NCBI RefSeq assembly: GCF_002022275.1
Contig: NZ_MSDF01000014.1
Span: 23,999 to 87,998, forward strand
DNA from: Pseudomonas fluorescens
GTDB lineage: Bacteria > Pseudomonadota > Gammaproteobacteria > Pseudomonadales > Pseudomonadaceae
Direction of reading: 5' to 3'
Length of the DNA: 64,000 nucleotides
Shown here piece after piece: positions 9,069 to 20,389 of the stretch. Below the pieces are notes generated by a model. The model worked only from the letters and a program-made list of their open reading frames with translations, was not told where the DNA came from and did no database searches. Made by a program: the position numbers and the translations under genes. Every line of letters begins with the position of its first letter. Position 1 is the first letter of the stretch.

Positions 9069-11870
9069 ATGGCATTGAAATCCCCCGCGTTTCGTAGAAA
9101 ATTTCCGTTGCTGGTAACCGGCAGTCTGCTGGCCATGCAACCTTTCGCCACCTCATTCGTGGTCGCCGCGGAACAGTATGACTGCTCAGTCTCTGCTTCG
9201 GGTGCCTGGGATTGCGCGCCGAAAACCGCCGCAGCCCCATTACCACCGCGCCCGGTGCATGACGGTGCAGCCGTCAGTGCTGCCGGCGACACGGCCCAGG
9301 CCGCCGCTGGCGGCACTGCCGCGGCCGAGCCGAAGACCGCGCTCGTTACCGAAGCCAAGGGCCGTGGCCTGCGTTCGCGCAGTGCCGACTACAGCCACCT
9401 GGACTGGGTGCCCCGCGATAAGCTGACCGCAGCCCAACTGGCTGAAACCGGCCCTTATTGCTCCGGCGCGTACATCGAGCCGATGCGTCCTGGCATGAAC
9501 GACAAGACGAACAAGAGCGATGCGCCGACCTTCATCGGTGCCAAGGTCTCTCGTTACGAGCAGGAACAACAAGTCGCGACCCTGGCCGGTGACGTCGTCA
9601 TGCGCCAGGGCAGCATGCAGCTGGAGGCTCAGGAAGCCAGCCTGTATCAGGCCGAAAACCGTGGCGAGCTGAACGGTGATGTCCGTCTGCGCGACAACGG
9701 CGCCCTGATCGTCGGCGACCACGCCCAGGTTCAGCTCGATACCGGCGCGGCCCAGATCGACAATGCCGAATACGTGCTGCACAAATCGCGTGTCCGCGGT
9801 AACGCGCTGTACGCCAAGCGTGCCGAGAACGCGATCATCCGTCTCAAGGACGGTACGTACACCACCTGTGAGCCGGACAGCAACGCCTGGCAGCTCAAAG
9901 GCAACAACATCACGTTGAACCCGGCCACCGGTTTCGGTACGGCGACCAACGCGACGTTGCGGATCAAGAACATTCCGATCCTGTACACCCCGTATATCTA
10001 TTTCCCGATCGACGACCGTCGTCAGTCCGGCTTCCTGCCGCCAAGCTTCAGCACTGGCAGCGAAACCGGCTTCACACTGGTTACGCCGTACTACTTCAAC
10101 CTGGCACCGAACTACGACGCCACGTTGTATCCGCAGTACATGACCAAGCGCGGCATGATGGTTGAGGGCGAATTCCGCTACCTCACCAAATCCAGCGAAG
10201 GTCAGTTCGGCGGCGCGTACCTGAATGACGATAACGACGAGCGGAAGAACCAGACCGATTACGAAAAAACCCGCTACATGATCAATTGGCAGCATAAAGG
10301 CGGGCTGGATTCGCGGCTGACGACGCAGGTTGACTACACCAACATCAGCGATCCTTACTTTTTCCAGGATCTGAAGACGTTCGAAGAAGGTGTTAAATCC
10401 CAGGATTACGTGAACCAGCAAGGTTCCGTGACCTATAGCGGCGACTCGTATCAGGCGCGCTTGAACCTCCAGGCGTATCAACTGGCGACCGTTTCGCAGA
10501 TCACTCCATACGACCGTTTGCCGCAGATCACCTTCAACGGTGCACTGCCTTATCATCCGGGCGGGCTGAACTTCGACTATCAAACCGAAGCAGTGCGGTT
10601 TGATCGAGACCTTGAGAAAGGTGATTTTACCGACGAAGACGGGAATGTGACCTCGCGTCTCGATAACAACGTTTTGGGCTTGAACCGCGCCAATGGCACG
10701 CGCTTGACTGCAGCACCAAGCGTATCTCTGCCGTTGAACTGGACCTACGGGTTCATCACGCCAAAGCTTAAATATGTCTATACCAAGTACGATCTTGATT
10801 TGGACAATACCGGCAAGAATGACCTGTTGATTAATCGATTCGGCGCCTCTGCGCTGGGTGAGTCGTTCAACAGCTCCCAAGACCGCGCCGTACCAATTGC
10901 CAGTATCGACAGCGGCCTGTACTTCGACCGCAACACTGACTGGTTCGGCAGCAATTACCGTCAAACACTGGAACCACGTCTGTTCTATCTCTACGTACCA
11001 AATAAAGATCAGAAAGACATTCCAGTCTTCGACACCAGCGAGACCCCGTTCAGCTTCGATTCGTTGTTCCGCGATAACCGCTTCAGTGGTGGTGACCGTA
11101 TTGGTGACGAAAACAAACTGTCGCTGGGCCTGACCAGCCGCTGGATTCAAGACAACGGTTTCGAGCGCCAACGTGTCAGCATCGGTCAAGCGGTGTACTT
11201 CAAGGATCGCGAAGTACAGCTGCCGGGTATTGACGCGGCAACCCGCGACGACGCACACGAAGATGTCTCGCCGATTGCTCTGGACTACTCGTTCCGGTTT
11301 AACCGTGACTGGCGCGCCACTGCGGACTACAACTGGGACCCTACCAGCCACAGCCCACGCTCTGGCAGTGCGATGTTCCACTACCAGCCGGAAGACAACC
11401 CGAACAAGGTTATCAACCTCGGTTATCGCTATCGCAACGACCAGGTTGTTTACAACCAATTGACCGGCAAATGGCAATTCGGCGGCGACTATGGCAGCGC
11501 ATCCGATCCGTCCACCTTCATCAAGGATTACTACAAAATCCAGCAACACGACTTCTCGATGATGTGGCCGATCGTTCCGCAGTGGAACCTGATCACCCGC
11601 TGGCAGTATGACTATGCCCGCAACCGTACCCTGGAAGCCTTCGGTGGCTTCGAGTACGACAACTGCTGCTGGAAATTGCGCGTCATCAACCGCTACTGGG
11701 TTTCCAACGACGAATATACCCAGATCGCCCCCCTTAACGAAAAGGGTGACCACGGGCTCTTCTTCCAGATCGTCCTTAAAGGACTCGGCGGCCTGACTGG
11801 CGCCAAGGTAGAGAGCTTCCTCGACAAAGGCATTGAAGGTTATCGTGAACGTGAAGATCAAGCTTTCTGA
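9069..11870 (+). CDS. lptD: LPS-assembly protein LptD (outer-membrane beta-barrel)
   Basis: The 933-residue protein has a signal peptide (about 1-33), an N-terminal OstA/LptA-like jellyroll (about 155-300) and a C-terminal LptD barrel (about 350-930) rich in aromatic beta strands. It inserts lipopolysaccharide into the outer leaflet with LptE. Cys near 37 and 43 at the mature N-terminus and the CC pair near residue 860 (DNCCWKLR) are the disulphide cysteines expected for LptD. ATG 9069 follows AGGAAG; the reading frame extends further upstream without any signal peptide. The C-terminal coding end overlaps the surA start. Confidence 0.96.
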   Translation: MALKSPAFRRKFPLLVTGSLLAMQPFATSFVVAAEQYDCSVSASGAWDCAPKTAAAPLPPRPVHDGAAVSAAGDTAQAAAGGTAAAEPKTALVTEAKGRGLRSRSADYSHLDWVPRDKLTAAQLAETGPYCSGAYIEPMRPGMNDKTNKSDAPTFIGAKVSRYEQEQQVATLAGDVVMRQGSMQLEAQEASLYQAENRGELNGDVRLRDNGALIVGDHAQVQLDTGAAQIDNAEYVLHKSRVRGNALYAKRAENAIIRLKDGTYTTCEPDSNAWQLKGNNITLNPATGFGTATNATLRIKNIPILYTPYIYFPIDDRRQSGFLPPSFSTGSETGFTLVTPYYFNLAPNYDATLYPQYMTKRGMMVEGEFRYLTKSSEGQFGGAYLNDDNDERKNQTDYEKTRYMINWQHKGGLDSRLTTQVDYTNISDPYFFQDLKTFEEGVKSQDYVNQQGSVTYSGDSYQARLNLQAYQLATVSQITPYDRLPQITFNGALPYHPGGLNFDYQTEAVRFDRDLEKGDFTDEDGNVTSRLDNNVLGLNRANGTRLTAAPSVSLPLNWTYGFITPKLKYVYTKYDLDLDNTGKNDLLINRFGASALGESFNSSQDRAVPIASIDSGLYFDRNTDWFGSNYRQTLEPRLFYLYVPNKDQKDIPVFDTSETPFSFDSLFRDNRFSGGDRIGDENKLSLGLTSRWIQDNGFERQRVSIGQAVYFKDREVQLPGIDAATRDDAHEDVSPIALDYSFRFNRDWRATADYNWDPTSHSPRSGSAMFHYQPEDNPNKVINLGYRYRNDQVVYNQLTGKWQFGGDYGSASDPSTFIKDYYKIQQHDFSMMWPIVPQWNLITRWQYDYARNRTLEAFGGFEYDNCCWKLRVINRYWVSNDEYTQIAPLNEKGDHGLFFQIVLKGLGGLTGAKVESFLDKGIEGYREREDQAF

Positions 11871-13185
11871 TTGTCTGCGCCCGCTCGTACTGGGCGCGCT
11901 GTTCCTGGGGACCGCTTCGGCACACGCTGCGGTTCAGCAACTGGATAAAGTGGCCGCCATCGTCGATAACGACGTGATCATGCAGAGCCAACTGGACCAA
12001 CGGGTCAAGGAAGTTCAGCAATCCATCGCCAAGCGCGGTGGTGGCGTGCCGCCTACCAGCGTGCTGGAGCCGCAGGTGCTGGAACGCCTGATCGTCGAAA
12101 ACCTGCAACTGCAGATCGGCGATCGCTCGGGCATCCGTATTTCGGACGAAGAACTGAACCAGGCCGTTGGCACCATCGCTCAGCGTAACAACATGAGCAT
12201 TGACCAGTTCCGCGCCGCTCTGGCTCACGACGGCCTGTCCTATGAGGACGCGCGTGACCAGATCAAGCGTGAAATGATCATCAGCCGTGTGCGTCAGCGC
12301 CGTGTGGCCGAGCGGGTTCAGGTGTCGGAGCAGGAAGTGAAGAACTTCCTCGCGTCGGACCTTGGCAAGCAGCAGCTTTCTGAAGAACTGCACCTGGCCA
12401 ACATCCTGATCCCTACTCCGGACAGCGCCAACGCCGAGCAGCTCAATGCCGCCGCCGCAAAAACTCAGGCTGTTTATGACCGCCTGAAAGCCGGCGCCGA
12501 CTTCTCCCAGACCGCCATTGCCGTGTCCGGCAGTGACAACGCCCTCGACGGTGGTGATATGGGCTGGCGTAAAGCCGCTCAACTGCCTCCTCCGTTTGAC
12601 CGCGAGTTGAGCGCCATGGAAGTGGGCGGTATTACTCAGCCGGCCCGCACTCCAGGTGGTTTCATCATCCTCAAGTTGCTGGGCAAACGTGGCGGCGAGA
12701 CCTCGCTGAAAGACGAAGTTCATGTTCGTCACATCCTGGTCAAACCAAGCGAAATCCGCACTGAAGCGCAAACCAAGGAATTGGCCCAGAAGATCTATGA
12801 CCGTATCGAAGGCGGTGAAGATTTCGCCACCTTGGCCAAGAGCTTCTCGGAAGACCCGGGTTCTGCCCTCAACGGTGGCGACCTGAACTGGATCGACCCG
12901 AAGGCGTTGGTGCCGGAGTTCCAGGACGTCATGGCCAAGACCCCGCAAGGCGTTCTGTCCAAGCCGTTCAAGACCCAATACGGCTGGCATGTGCTGGAAG
13001 TCCTTGGCCGTCGCGCCACCGACAACACCACGCAAGCCCGCGAGCAACAAGCACTGACCGTATTGCGTAACCGCAAATACGACGAAGAGCTGCAAACCTG
13101 GTTGCGTCAGATCCGTGACGAAGCCTACGTGGAAAACAAGCTGCCCGCCGCCGAGCAAACAGGCGCGGATCAGGCCACTCAGTGA
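11845..13185 (+). CDS. surA: Periplasmic chaperone/peptidyl-prolyl isomerase SurA
   Basis: The roughly 446-residue protein has a signal peptide ([15 protein letters not shown]), a SurA N-terminal chaperone domain and two parvulin domains (about 180-275 and 290-390). It escorts beta-barrel proteins, including LptD, to the Bam complex. Several non-ATG starts are possible: TTG 11833, GTG 11845 and GTG 11851. AAGG at 11838-11841 is best spaced for GTG 11845; P. aeruginosa SurA as I recall it lines up with 11851. It overlaps the lptD 3' end, which implies coupled synthesis. Confidence 0.94.
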   Translation: MNVKIKLSDCLRPLVLGALFLGTASAHAAVQQLDKVAAIVDNDVIMQSQLDQRVKEVQQSIAKRGGGVPPTSVLEPQVLERLIVENLQLQIGDRSGIRISDEELNQAVGTIAQRNNMSIDQFRAALAHDGLSYEDARDQIKREMIISRVRQRRVAERVQVSEQEVKNFLASDLGKQQLSEELHLANILIPTPDSANAEQLNAAAAKTQAVYDRLKAGADFSQTAIAVSGSDNALDGGDMGWRKAAQLPPPFDRELSAMEVGGITQPARTPGGFIILKLLGKRGGETSLKDEVHVRHILVKPSEIRTEAQTKELAQKIYDRIEGGEDFATLAKSFSEDPGSALNGGDLNWIDPKALVPEFQDVMAKTPQGVLSKPFKTQYGWHVLEVLGRRATDNTTQAREQQALTVLRNRKYDEELQTWLRQIRDEAYVENKLPAAEQTGADQATQ

Positions 13186-14171
13186 AACCCCAGCGTTTCG
13201 CGGTAACACCCGGCGAGCCGGCCGGCATTGGTCCAGACCTGTGCCTGCTACTCGCCTCGCAACCTCAGCCACACCCCCTGATCGCCATTACCAGCCGCGA
13301 CTTGCTCATTGAGCGGGCCGCGCAGCTGGGTGTGGCTGTCAACTTGCTGGATGTGGCGCCGGGCAACTGGCCCGATGTTCCCGCACCCGCAGGCAGCCTG
13401 TATGTGTGGGACACCCCACTTGCGGCCAACGTGGTGGCCGGGAGGCTGGACAAGGCCAATGCGGCTTTCGTGCTGGAAACCCTGACCCGCGCAGGGCGTG
13501 GCTGTATCGACGGCGATTTTGCCGGCATGATCACTGCCCCGGTGCACAAGGGCGTGATCAACGAATCCGGGATCGCCTTTTCCGGCCACACCGAATTCCT
13601 TGCCGAACTGACCCACACCGCTCAAGTAGTGATGATGCTCGCGACGCGCGGCCTGCGCGTGGCCCTGGTGACAACGCATCTGCCGCTGCGTGATATCGCC
13701 GACGCCATCACCGCCGAACGTGTGGAACGTGTCACGCGCATCCTGCACGCCGACCTGCAACAGAAATTCGGCATCGCCCAACCGCGCATCCTGGTCTGCG
13801 GGCTCAACCCGCACGCCGGTGAAGGCGGCCACCTGGGCCGTGAAGAAATCGACATCATTGAACCGACCTTGGAGCGTTTGCGCCAAGAAGGCATGGACCT
13901 GCGTGGCCCATTGCCTGCGGACACTCTGTTTACCCCCAAATATCTGGAGCACTGCGACGCAGTGCTGGCGATGTACCATGACCAGGGGCTGCCCGTGCTG
14001 AAGTACAAAGGCTTCGGCGCCGCCGTCAACGTGACACTGGGCCTGCCGATCATCCGCACCTCCGTCGACCATGGCACTGCCCTGGACCTGGCAGGTAGCG
14101 GCAAGATCGATACCGGCAGCCTGCACGTGGCCCTGGAAACCGCCTATCAGATGGCCGAGACCCGTATATGA
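13182..14171 (+). CDS. pdxA: 4-hydroxythreonine-4-phosphate dehydrogenase
   Basis: The 329-residue enzyme oxidises 4-phosphohydroxy-L-threonine in vitamin B6 synthesis. Family marks are [13 protein letters not shown] at the start, the metal ligands in GHTEFLA and in [12 protein letters not shown], and the C-terminal [15 protein letters not shown]. Translation starts at GTG 13182, which overlaps the surA stop as GTGA, and its own stop overlaps rsmA as ATGA, so the chain is translationally coupled. Confidence 0.96.
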   Translation: MKPQRFAVTPGEPAGIGPDLCLLLASQPQPHPLIAITSRDLLIERAAQLGVAVNLLDVAPGNWPDVPAPAGSLYVWDTPLAANVVAGRLDKANAAFVLETLTRAGRGCIDGDFAGMITAPVHKGVINESGIAFSGHTEFLAELTHTAQVVMMLATRGLRVALVTTHLPLRDIADAITAERVERVTRILHADLQQKFGIAQPRILVCGLNPHAGEGGHLGREEIDIIEPTLERLRQEGMDLRGPLPADTLFTPKYLEHCDAVLAMYHDQGLPVLKYKGFGAAVNVTLGLPIIRTSVDHGTALDLAGSGKIDTGSLHVALETAYQMAETRI

Positions 14172-14980
14172 CTGAGCATTACCAACACCGAGCGCGCAAG
14201 CGCTTCGGGCAAAACTTCCTGCACGACGCTGGCGTAATCGACCGCATCCTGCGCTCCATCCACGCCAAGCCGGAAGACCGCTTGCTGGAAATCGGCCCGG
14301 GCCAAGGCGCGCTGACCAAGGGCCTGCTCAACAGTGGCGGCCAGCTGGACGTGGTTGAACTGGACAAGGACCTGATCCCGATCCTCAACCAGCAGTTCGC
14401 CGGCCAGCCCAACTTCAATCTGCACCAGGGCGATGCACTGAAGTTCGACTTCAACAGCCTGAATGCCGCGCCGAACAGCCTGCGCGTTGTCGGCAACCTG
14501 CCGTACAACATCTCCACGCCGCTGATTTTCCACCTGCTGAACAACGCCGGGATCATCCGCGACATGCACTTCATGCTGCAAAAAGAAGTGGTTGAGCGTT
14601 TGGCGGCGGGCCCTGGCGGTGGTGATTGGGGTCGCCTGTCGATCATGGTTCAGTACCATTGCCGCGTGGAACACCTGTTCAACGTCGGCCCTGGCGCGTT
14701 CAACCCGCCGCCGAAGGTCGACTCGGCCATCGTGCGCCTGGTACCGCACGCGGTGCTGCCGCACCCGGCCAAGGACCACAAGTTGCTGGAGCGCGTGGTA
14801 CGCGAAGCGTTCAACCAACGCCGCAAGACCCTGCGCAACACGCTCAAAGCCCTGCTGAGCAACGCGGAAATCGAAGCCGCCGGCGTCGATGGCAGCCTGC
14901 GTCCCGAGCAACTGGACCTGGCCGCGTTTGTGCGACTGGCTGACCAGCTTGCCATCCAGCCTGCCCCAGCAGCCGAATAA
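14168..14980 (+). CDS. rsmA: 16S rRNA dimethyladenosine transferase (KsgA)
   Basis: The 270-residue SAM-dependent enzyme dimethylates two adjacent adenosines near the 3' end of 16S rRNA. Visible motifs are [10 protein letters not shown] at the N-terminus, the SAM loop [11 protein letters not shown], the acidic VELDKDL and the catalytic NLPYNIS. The ATG overlaps the pdxA stop. A REP doublet follows 18 bases after the stop and separates it from apaG. Confidence 0.97.
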   Translation: MTEHYQHRARKRFGQNFLHDAGVIDRILRSIHAKPEDRLLEIGPGQGALTKGLLNSGGQLDVVELDKDLIPILNQQFAGQPNFNLHQGDALKFDFNSLNAAPNSLRVVGNLPYNISTPLIFHLLNNAGIIRDMHFMLQKEVVERLAAGPGGGDWGRLSIMVQYHCRVEHLFNVGPGAFNPPPKVDSAIVRLVPHAVLPHPAKDHKLLERVVREAFNQRRKTLRNTLKALLSNAEIEAAGVDGSLRPEQLDLAAFVRLADQLAIQPAPAAE

Positions 14981-14998
14981 ACGGCAACTCGATACCCA

Positions 14999-15087
14999 TG
15001 TGGGAGCGGGCTTGCCCGCGATAGCGGACTATCAGTCGACATACCATTGACTGACCCACCGCCATCGCGGGCAAGCCCGCTCCCACA
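14999..15087. repeat. REP doublet, G-type arm
   Basis: Arms 14999-15022 and 15064-15087 are perfect reverse complements of the variant GTGGGAGCGGGCTTGCCCGC. Two positions differ from the copies at 72 and 6354, and the differences are matched on both arms, so the pair evolved as a unit. It lies between rsmA and apaG inside an otherwise co-directional run. Confidence 0.92.
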
Positions 15088-15225
15088 TTTGTCCTGCGTC
15101 ATACTGAAAGCGCTCGCTAGGCCATTGCGCCCAAGAGCCAGACAGCATGTCTGGCCTAGTGCCCTGCTCATGGCCTAGACTGATCCGCATCTGCTGTCCT
15201 CCGCTTTGCTTTTAAGGCCTCTTGC

Positions 15226-15606
15226 ATGTCCGATCCTCGCTATCAGATCGACGTCAGCGTCGTCACCCGCTTCCTCGCGGACCAATCGCAACCTGACCAG
15301 AACCGCTTTGCCTTTGCCTACACCATCACGGTGAAGAACAACGGCCAGGTGCCGGCCAAGCTGCTGTCGCGCCACTGGGTGATCACCGACGGTGACGGCC
15401 AGGTCGAGGAAGTACGCGGCGCAGGCGTGGTGGGTCAGCAACCGTTGATCGACATCGGCGCCAGCCACACTTACAGCAGCGGCACGGTCATGACCTCCAA
15501 GGTCGGTACCATGCAAGGCTCGTATCAGATGAAGGCGACCGACGGGAAACTGTTCGACGCCATCATCGCGCCCTTCCGCCTTGCAGTGCCGGGAGCCCTG
15601 CACTGA
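15226..15606 (+). CDS. apaG: ApaG/CorD-family protein
   Basis: The 126-residue protein has the single ApaG immunoglobulin-like fold: [24 protein letters not shown] and the C-terminal [15 protein letters not shown] are family-typical. The function is poorly defined; in enterobacteria it is linked to cobalt and magnesium resistance. Its stop codon shares a base with the apaH ATG (TGATG), so the two are co-translated. Confidence 0.95.
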   Translation: MSDPRYQIDVSVVTRFLADQSQPDQNRFAFAYTITVKNNGQVPAKLLSRHWVITDGDGQVEEVRGAGVVGQQPLIDIGASHTYSSGTVMTSKVGTMQGSYQMKATDGKLFDAIIAPFRLAVPGALH

Positions 15607-16457
15607 TGGCGACGTATGCGGTCGGTGACCTGCAAGGCTGTCTGGAACCCCTCAAGTGCTTGCTGGACCGCGTGGCCTTCGACCCGGCGAAAGATCGCCT
15701 GTGGTTGGTCGGCGATCTGGTCAACCGTGGCCCCGAGTCCCTGGAAACCCTGCGCTACTTATATAGCTTGCGCGATTCCCTGGTGTGCGTGCTGGGCAAC
15801 CATGACCTGCACTTGCTGGCGGCCGGCAATAATATTGAGCGCCTGAAGAAAGGCGACACCCTGCGCGAAATCCTTGAGGCGCCCGACCGCGCCCCACTGC
15901 TCGACTGGCTGCGTAGGCAAAAGCTCATGCATTACGACGAAGGCCGCAACATGGCCTTGGTGCATGCCGGCATCCCGCCCCAGTGGACTATCAAGAAAGC
16001 CCTCAAGTGCGCCGCCGAAGTCGAAAGCGCACTGGCCGACGATAACCTCTACACCGCCTACCTCGATGGCATGTACGGCAACGAGCCGGTGAAGTGGGAT
16101 AACGACCTCAGCGGCGTGACCCGTTTGCGCGTGATCACCAACTACTTTACGCGGATGCGCTTTTGCACCGCCGAGGGCAAGCTGGACCTCAAGAGCAAAG
16201 AAGGCGCCGACACCGCGCTGCCCGGCTACAAGCCGTGGTTTGCCCATAAGGAGCGCAAGACCCGTGACACGAAGATCATCTTCGGCCACTGGGCGGCCCT
16301 GGAAGGCAAATGCGACGAACCTGGCGTGTTCGCCCTCGACACCGGTTGCGTGTGGGGGGGCAGCATGACCTTGATGAACATCGACACCGGCGAGCGCTTG
16401 AGCTGCCAGTGTGAATCGCCCCTTTCCGTAACACTGCCGGCCGCCGCCAAGCCCTAG
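15606..16457 (+). CDS. apaH: Symmetrical bis(5'-nucleosyl)-tetraphosphatase
   Basis: The 283-residue metallophosphatase hydrolyses Ap4A to two ADP and so controls alarmone levels and non-canonical RNA caps. Motifs are [29 protein letters not shown] and [10 protein letters not shown], plus a late FGHWAAL, all characteristic of ApaH. It is coupled to apaG and followed 9 bases later by glpE. Confidence 0.97.
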   Translation: MATYAVGDLQGCLEPLKCLLDRVAFDPAKDRLWLVGDLVNRGPESLETLRYLYSLRDSLVCVLGNHDLHLLAAGNNIERLKKGDTLREILEAPDRAPLLDWLRRQKLMHYDEGRNMALVHAGIPPQWTIKKALKCAAEVESALADDNLYTAYLDGMYGNEPVKWDNDLSGVTRLRVITNYFTRMRFCTAEGKLDLKSKEGADTALPGYKPWFAHKERKTRDTKIIFGHWAALEGKCDEPGVFALDTGCVWGGSMTLMNIDTGERLSCQCESPLSVTLPAAAKP

Positions 16458-16466
16458 GAGCCTCCC

Positions 16467-16796
16467 ATGAGCGAATTCAAACGTATCCCTCCCGAACAAG
16501 CCCAAGCCCTGCGCGAGAAGGGTGCCGTGGTTGTCGACATCCGGGACCAACCGACCTATGTGGCTGGCCACATCACCGGCGCCCAGCATCTGGACAACGT
16601 CAACATCGCCGATTTCATCCGCGCCGCCGACCTCGACGCGCCGGTAATCGTGGCCTGCTACCACGGCAATTCCAGCCAGAGCGCGGCGGCCTATCTGATC
16701 AGCCAAGGGTTCTCCGACGTCTACAGCCTGGACGGCGGCTTTGAGCTGTGGCGTACGACCTATCCTGCGGAAATTGCCTCCGGCGATTCGCAATAA
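16467..16796 (+). CDS. glpE: Thiosulfate sulfurtransferase GlpE (single-domain rhodanese)
   Basis: The 109-residue rhodanese has the active-site loop CYHGNSSQ (catalytic Cys near 65) and the opening [19 protein letters not shown]. It moves sulfane sulfur from thiosulfate to cyanide or another thiol acceptor. TAGGAGCC gives a good Shine-Dalgarno for ATG 16467. It ends the apa gene run; a GCGCCGTT/AACGGCGC hairpin at 16837-16859 lies downstream but has no T tract. Confidence 0.93.
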   Translation: MSEFKRIPPEQAQALREKGAVVVDIRDQPTYVAGHITGAQHLDNVNIADFIRAADLDAPVIVACYHGNSSQSAAAYLISQGFSDVYSLDGGFELWRTTYPAEIASGDSQ

Positions 16797-16884
16797 TTTT
16801 TTTCACACCCCGCTACCCCGCGTGACGCTTGGGCTCGCGCCGTTTCTGACGAACGGCGCAGCCAAACTAATTACATATCCCGCC

Positions 16885-16914
16885 TTGACCTCCCCGATTC
16901 CGAACTATCCTTAA
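16885..16914 (+). promoter_or_regulatory. Candidate sigma-S/sigma-70 promoter for prkA
   Basis: TTGACC (16885-16890) is followed after 15 bases by TATCCT (16906-16911), embedded in CTATCCTTAA, which closely resembles the sigma-S extended -10 (CTATACTTAA). It would give a 5' leader of about 160 bases for prkA. E. coli yeaGH is known to be sigma-S dependent, which fits. Assignment is by eye. Confidence 0.5.
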
Positions 16915-16940
16915 GCGCAGGCCATCCGAATCAGGGGAGA

Positions 16941-16954
16941 GCCGGTACACCGGC
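16941..16954. other. Palindrome in the prkA leader
   Basis: GCCGGT, AC, ACCGGC: a perfect 6-bp inverted repeat 27 bases downstream of the candidate -10. It could be an operator or part of leader structure; nothing else identifies it. Confidence 0.4.
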
Positions 16955-16997
16955 GTGCGGGTCATCGGTAGCGTTTCAGGGTGTTCTGGGGGGAAAA

Positions 16998-17023
16998 CAG
17001 CCATGGGCAATCACCCATGGCTG
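16998..17023 (+). other. Perfect 10-bp stem-loop in the prkA 5' leader
   Basis: CAGCCATGGG, loop CAATCA, CCCATGGCTG. It lies 58 bases upstream of the prkA ATG and has no T tract, so it looks like leader RNA structure rather than a terminator. Possible roles are mRNA stability or post-transcriptional control. Confidence 0.55.
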
Positions 17024-17081
17024 CCAGCATCGACTGATTGATCCGGCGTCGGCTCCACGTATCGAGCGAGGTGACGACGTC

Positions 17082-19004
17082 ATGAGTATCTTTAGCCACT
17101 TCCAAAACCGCTTCGAGTCCACCCAGCAGGAAGAACTCACGCTGCAAGAGTATCTCGACCTGTGCAAAAAGGACCGCAGCACCTACGCGTCTGCCGCCGA
17201 GCGCCTGCTGTTGGCCATCGGCGAGCCGGAGCTGGTAGACACCTCGAACAACTCGCGCCTGTCGCGAATATTCTCCAACAAGGTGATCCGGCGCTACCCG
17301 GCCTTTGAAGACTTCCATGGCATGGAAGAATGCATCGACCAGATCGTTTCCTACTTCCGCCATGCCGCACAGGGCCTGGAAGAGAAGAAACAAATTCTCT
17401 ACCTGCTCGGCCCGGTAGGCGGCGGCAAGTCGTCCCTGGCTGAAAAACTCAAACAGCTGATCGAGAAGGTGCCCTTCTACGCCATCAAGGGCTCGCCGGT
17501 CTTCGAGTCGCCCTTGGGCCTGTTCAACGCCACGGAAGATGGCGCGATCCTCGAAGAAGACTTCGGCATCCCACGGCGCTACCTCAACACCATCATGTCG
17601 CCCTGGGCGACCAAGCGTCTGTCCGAGTTTGGCGGCGACATCAGCCAGTTCCGCGTGGTGAAACTCTACCCGTCGATCCTCAACCAGATCGGCGTGGCCA
17701 AAACCGAGCCCGGCGACGAGAACAACCAGGATATTTCGGCGCTGGTCGGCAAGGTCGATATCCGCAAGCTGGAGGAATACCCACAGAACGACGCCGACGC
17801 CTACAGCTACTCGGGCGCACTGTGCCGGGCCAACCAGGGCCTGATGGAGTTCGTGGAGATGTTCAAGGCGCCGATCAAGGTGCTGCACCCACTGCTCACT
17901 GCCACCCAGGAAGGCAACTACAACAGTACCGAAGGTCTGGGCGCAATTCCGTTCACCGGGATCCTGTTGGCCCACTCCAACGAATCGGAATGGCACACCT
18001 TCCGCAACAACAAGAATAACGAAGCCTTCATCGACCGGATCTATATCGTCAAAGTGCCGTACTGCCTGCGGGTCAGCGATGAGATCAAGATTTACGACAA
18101 GCTGCTGTTCAACAGCTCGCTGGCCAAAGCACATTGCGCACCCGACACCCTGAAAATGCTGGCGCAGTTCACCGTGCTGTCGCGCCTCAAGGAGCCGGAA
18201 AACTCGAACATTTATTCGAAGATGCGCGTGTACGACGGCGAAAACCTCAAGGACACCGACCCGAAAGCCAAGTCGATCCAGGAGTACCGTGACACCGCGG
18301 GTGTGGACGAGGGCATGAACGGCCTGTCGACACGGTTTGCGTTCAAGATTCTGTCCAAAGTCTTCAACTTCGACCCCCACGAAATTGCCGCCAACCCGGT
18401 GCACCTGCTGTATGTGCTGGAACAGCAGATAGAACAGGAGCAATTCCAGGCCGAAACCCGCGAGCGCTACCTGCGTTTCCTCAAGGAATACCTGGCACCG
18501 CGCTACATCGAGTTTATCGGCAAGGAAATCCAGACCGCGTACCTGGAGTCCTACAGCGAGTACGGCCAGAACATCTTCGACCGCTACGTGTTGTACGCCG
18601 ACTTCTGGATTCAGGACCAGGAATACCGCGACCCGGAAACCGGCGAAATCCTCAACCGCGTGGCCCTCAACGAGGAGCTGGAGAAGATCGAAAAACCCGC
18701 CGGCATCAGCAATCCGAAGGACTTCCGCAACGAAATTGTCAACTTCGTGCTGCGCGCCCGGGCCAACAACAACGGCAAGAACCCGACCTGGCTCAGCTAC
18801 GAGAAGCTGCGGGTGGTCATCGAGAAGAAAATGTTCTCCAACACCGAGGATCTGCTGCCGGTTATCAGCTTCAACGCCAAGGCCAGCAAGGAGGACCAGC
18901 AAAAACACAACGACTTCGTCACACGAATGGTCGAGCGTGGCTACACCGACAAACAGGTACGGCTGCTGTCCGAGTGGTACCTGCGGGTTCGTAAATCACA
19001 GTAA
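17082..19004 (+). CDS. prkA: Serine protein kinase PrkA (YeaG)
   Basis: The 640-residue protein has an N-terminal AAA-like PrkA domain with Walker A LGPVGGGKSSLAEKL (near residue 110) and a C-terminal kinase-like PrkA domain. YeaG phosphorylates proteins under nitrogen starvation and stationary phase in enterobacteria. The start ATG 17082 has GAGGTGA upstream. It heads the conserved prkA-yeaH-spoVR trio, whose joint occurrence suggests one stress function. Confidence 0.96.
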   Translation: MSIFSHFQNRFESTQQEELTLQEYLDLCKKDRSTYASAAERLLLAIGEPELVDTSNNSRLSRIFSNKVIRRYPAFEDFHGMEECIDQIVSYFRHAAQGLEEKKQILYLLGPVGGGKSSLAEKLKQLIEKVPFYAIKGSPVFESPLGLFNATEDGAILEEDFGIPRRYLNTIMSPWATKRLSEFGGDISQFRVVKLYPSILNQIGVAKTEPGDENNQDISALVGKVDIRKLEEYPQNDADAYSYSGALCRANQGLMEFVEMFKAPIKVLHPLLTATQEGNYNSTEGLGAIPFTGILLAHSNESEWHTFRNNKNNEAFIDRIYIVKVPYCLRVSDEIKIYDKLLFNSSLAKAHCAPDTLKMLAQFTVLSRLKEPENSNIYSKMRVYDGENLKDTDPKAKSIQEYRDTAGVDEGMNGLSTRFAFKILSKVFNFDPHEIAANPVHLLYVLEQQIEQEQFQAETRERYLRFLKEYLAPRYIEFIGKEIQTAYLESYSEYGQNIFDRYVLYADFWIQDQEYRDPETGEILNRVALNEELEKIEKPAGISNPKDFRNEIVNFVLRARANNNGKNPTWLSYEKLRVVIEKKMFSNTEDLLPVISFNAKASKEDQQKHNDFVTRMVERGYTDKQVRLLSEWYLRVRKSQ

Positions 19005-19117
19005 GGCAGCGGCAAGCGTGAGCTGCCGGGCCCCGGGCCTGGCAGCTGACCGCTTGTCTCTAAGCTTCCAGCTCGCGGCTTGAAGCTTGTAACGTGAAGC
19101 TGCCCGGAGGGCTCCCC
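19005..19117. repeat. Intergenic AAGCTT-type inverted repeats between prkA and yeaH
   Basis: The spacer contains GGCAGC/GCTGCC (19005-19010 and 19022-19027) and an imperfect hairpin at 19062-19088 with AAGCTT at both ends. AAGCTT/GAAGC-rich short repeats of this kind are common between Pseudomonas genes and differ from the REP family seen elsewhere here. CCGGAGGG (about 19105-19112) at the end of the spacer is the yeaH ribosome binding site. Confidence 0.5.
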
Positions 19118-20389
19118 ATGAGCTATGTGATCGACCGACGCCTCAATGGCAAGAACAAGAGCACGGTAAACCGTCAGCGTTTCCTGCGGCGTTACCGTGA
19201 CCACATCAAAAAGGCCGTCGAAGAGGCCGTCAGCCGCCGTTCCATCACCGACATGGAACATGGCGAGCAAATCAGCATTCCCGGACGGGACATTGACGAA
19301 CCGGTGCTGCACCACGGCCGGGGCGGCAAGCAGACCGTCGTGCACCCCGGCAACAAGGAATTCACCACCGGCGAGCATATCCAGCGCCCCCAAGGCGGTG
19401 GCGGCGGCAAGGGCCCAGGCAAGGCGGGCAATTCCGGCGAAGGCATGGATGAGTTCGTGTTCCAGATCACTCAGGAAGAATTCCTCGAATTCATGTTCGA
19501 AGACCTGGAACTGCCCAACCTGGTCAAACGCAACCTGACCGGCACCGATACCTTCAAGACCGTACGCGCGGGGATCAGCAACGAAGGCAACCCGTCGCGC
19601 ATCAACATCATCCGCACCCTGCGCTCGGCCCACGCCCGGCGTATCGCCCTATCGGGCAGCAGCCGCGCCAAACTCAGAGACGCCAAGGAAGAACTGGCGC
19701 GCTTGAAACGCGAAGAGCCGGACAACTTCGGTGATATCCAGGAAATCGAAGCCGAAATCGAGAAACTCAGCGCACGCATTCACCGCGTGCCGTTCCTCGA
19801 CACCTTCGACCTGAAATACAACCTGCTGGTCAAACAGCCCAACCCGAGCTCCAAGGCGGTGATGTTCTGCCTGATGGACGTGTCCGGCTCAATGACCCAG
19901 GCCACCAAGGACATTGCCAAGCGATTCTTCATCCTGCTGTACCTGTTCCTGAAGCGGAACTACGACAAGATCGACGTGGTGTTCATCCGCCATCACACCA
20001 GTGCCCGGGAAGTCGACGAGGAGGAATTCTTCTATTCGCGGGAAACCGGCGGCACCATCGTCTCCAGCGCCTTGAAGCTGATGCAGGAGATCATGGCCGA
20101 GCGCTACCCGGCCAACGAGTGGAACATCTACGCAGCGCAAGCCTCTGACGGCGACAACTGGAATGACGACTCGCCGATCTGCCGCGACATCCTGATCAAC
20201 CAGATCATGCCGTTTGTGCAGTACTACACCTACGTCGAAATTACCCCTCGTGAGCACCAGGCCCTGTGGTTTGAATACGAGCGCATCGGCGAAGCCTTCG
20301 CCGACACCTTCGCCCAGCAGCAACTGGTCTCGGCCGGCGATATCTACCCGGTCTTCCGTGAACTCTTCCAGCGCAGGTTAGTGTCATGA
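19118..20389 (+). CDS. yeaH: YeaH/YhbH family protein (DUF444, VWA-like)
   Basis: The 423-residue protein starts [16 protein letters not shown] basic N-terminal half with a Gly-rich [10 protein letters not shown] stretch near 95 leads to a von Willebrand A-like domain whose MIDAS is DVSGSM (near residue 255). ATG 19118 has a strong CCGGAGGG; an in-frame start eight codons earlier has none. It is thought to act with PrkA, probably as its partner or substrate adaptor. The stop overlaps the spoVR start (ATGA). Confidence 0.93.
   Translation: MSYVIDRRLNGKNKSTVNRQRFLRRYRDHIKKAVEEAVSRRSITDMEHGEQISIPGRDIDEPVLHHGRGGKQTVVHPGNKEFTTGEHIQRPQGGGGGKGPGKAGNSGEGMDEFVFQITQEEFLEFMFEDLELPNLVKRNLTGTDTFKTVRAGISNEGNPSRINIIRTLRSAHARRIALSGSSRAKLRDAKEELARLKREEPDNFGDIQEIEAEIEKLSARIHRVPFLDTFDLKYNLLVKQPNPSSKAVMFCLMDVSGSMTQATKDIAKRFFILLYLFLKRNYDKIDVVFIRHHTSAREVDEEEFFYSRETGGTIVSSALKLMQEIMAERYPANEWNIYAAQASDGDNWNDDSPICRDILINQIMPFVQYYTYVEITPREHQALWFEYERIGEAFADTFAQQQLVSAGDIYPVFRELFQRRLVS

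Noticed and set aside
9240..11861. 873-codon open frame antisense to lptD
   Set aside because: Shadow of lptD codon bias in high-GC DNA; no Shine-Dalgarno, no domain, and lptD on the other strand is unambiguous.
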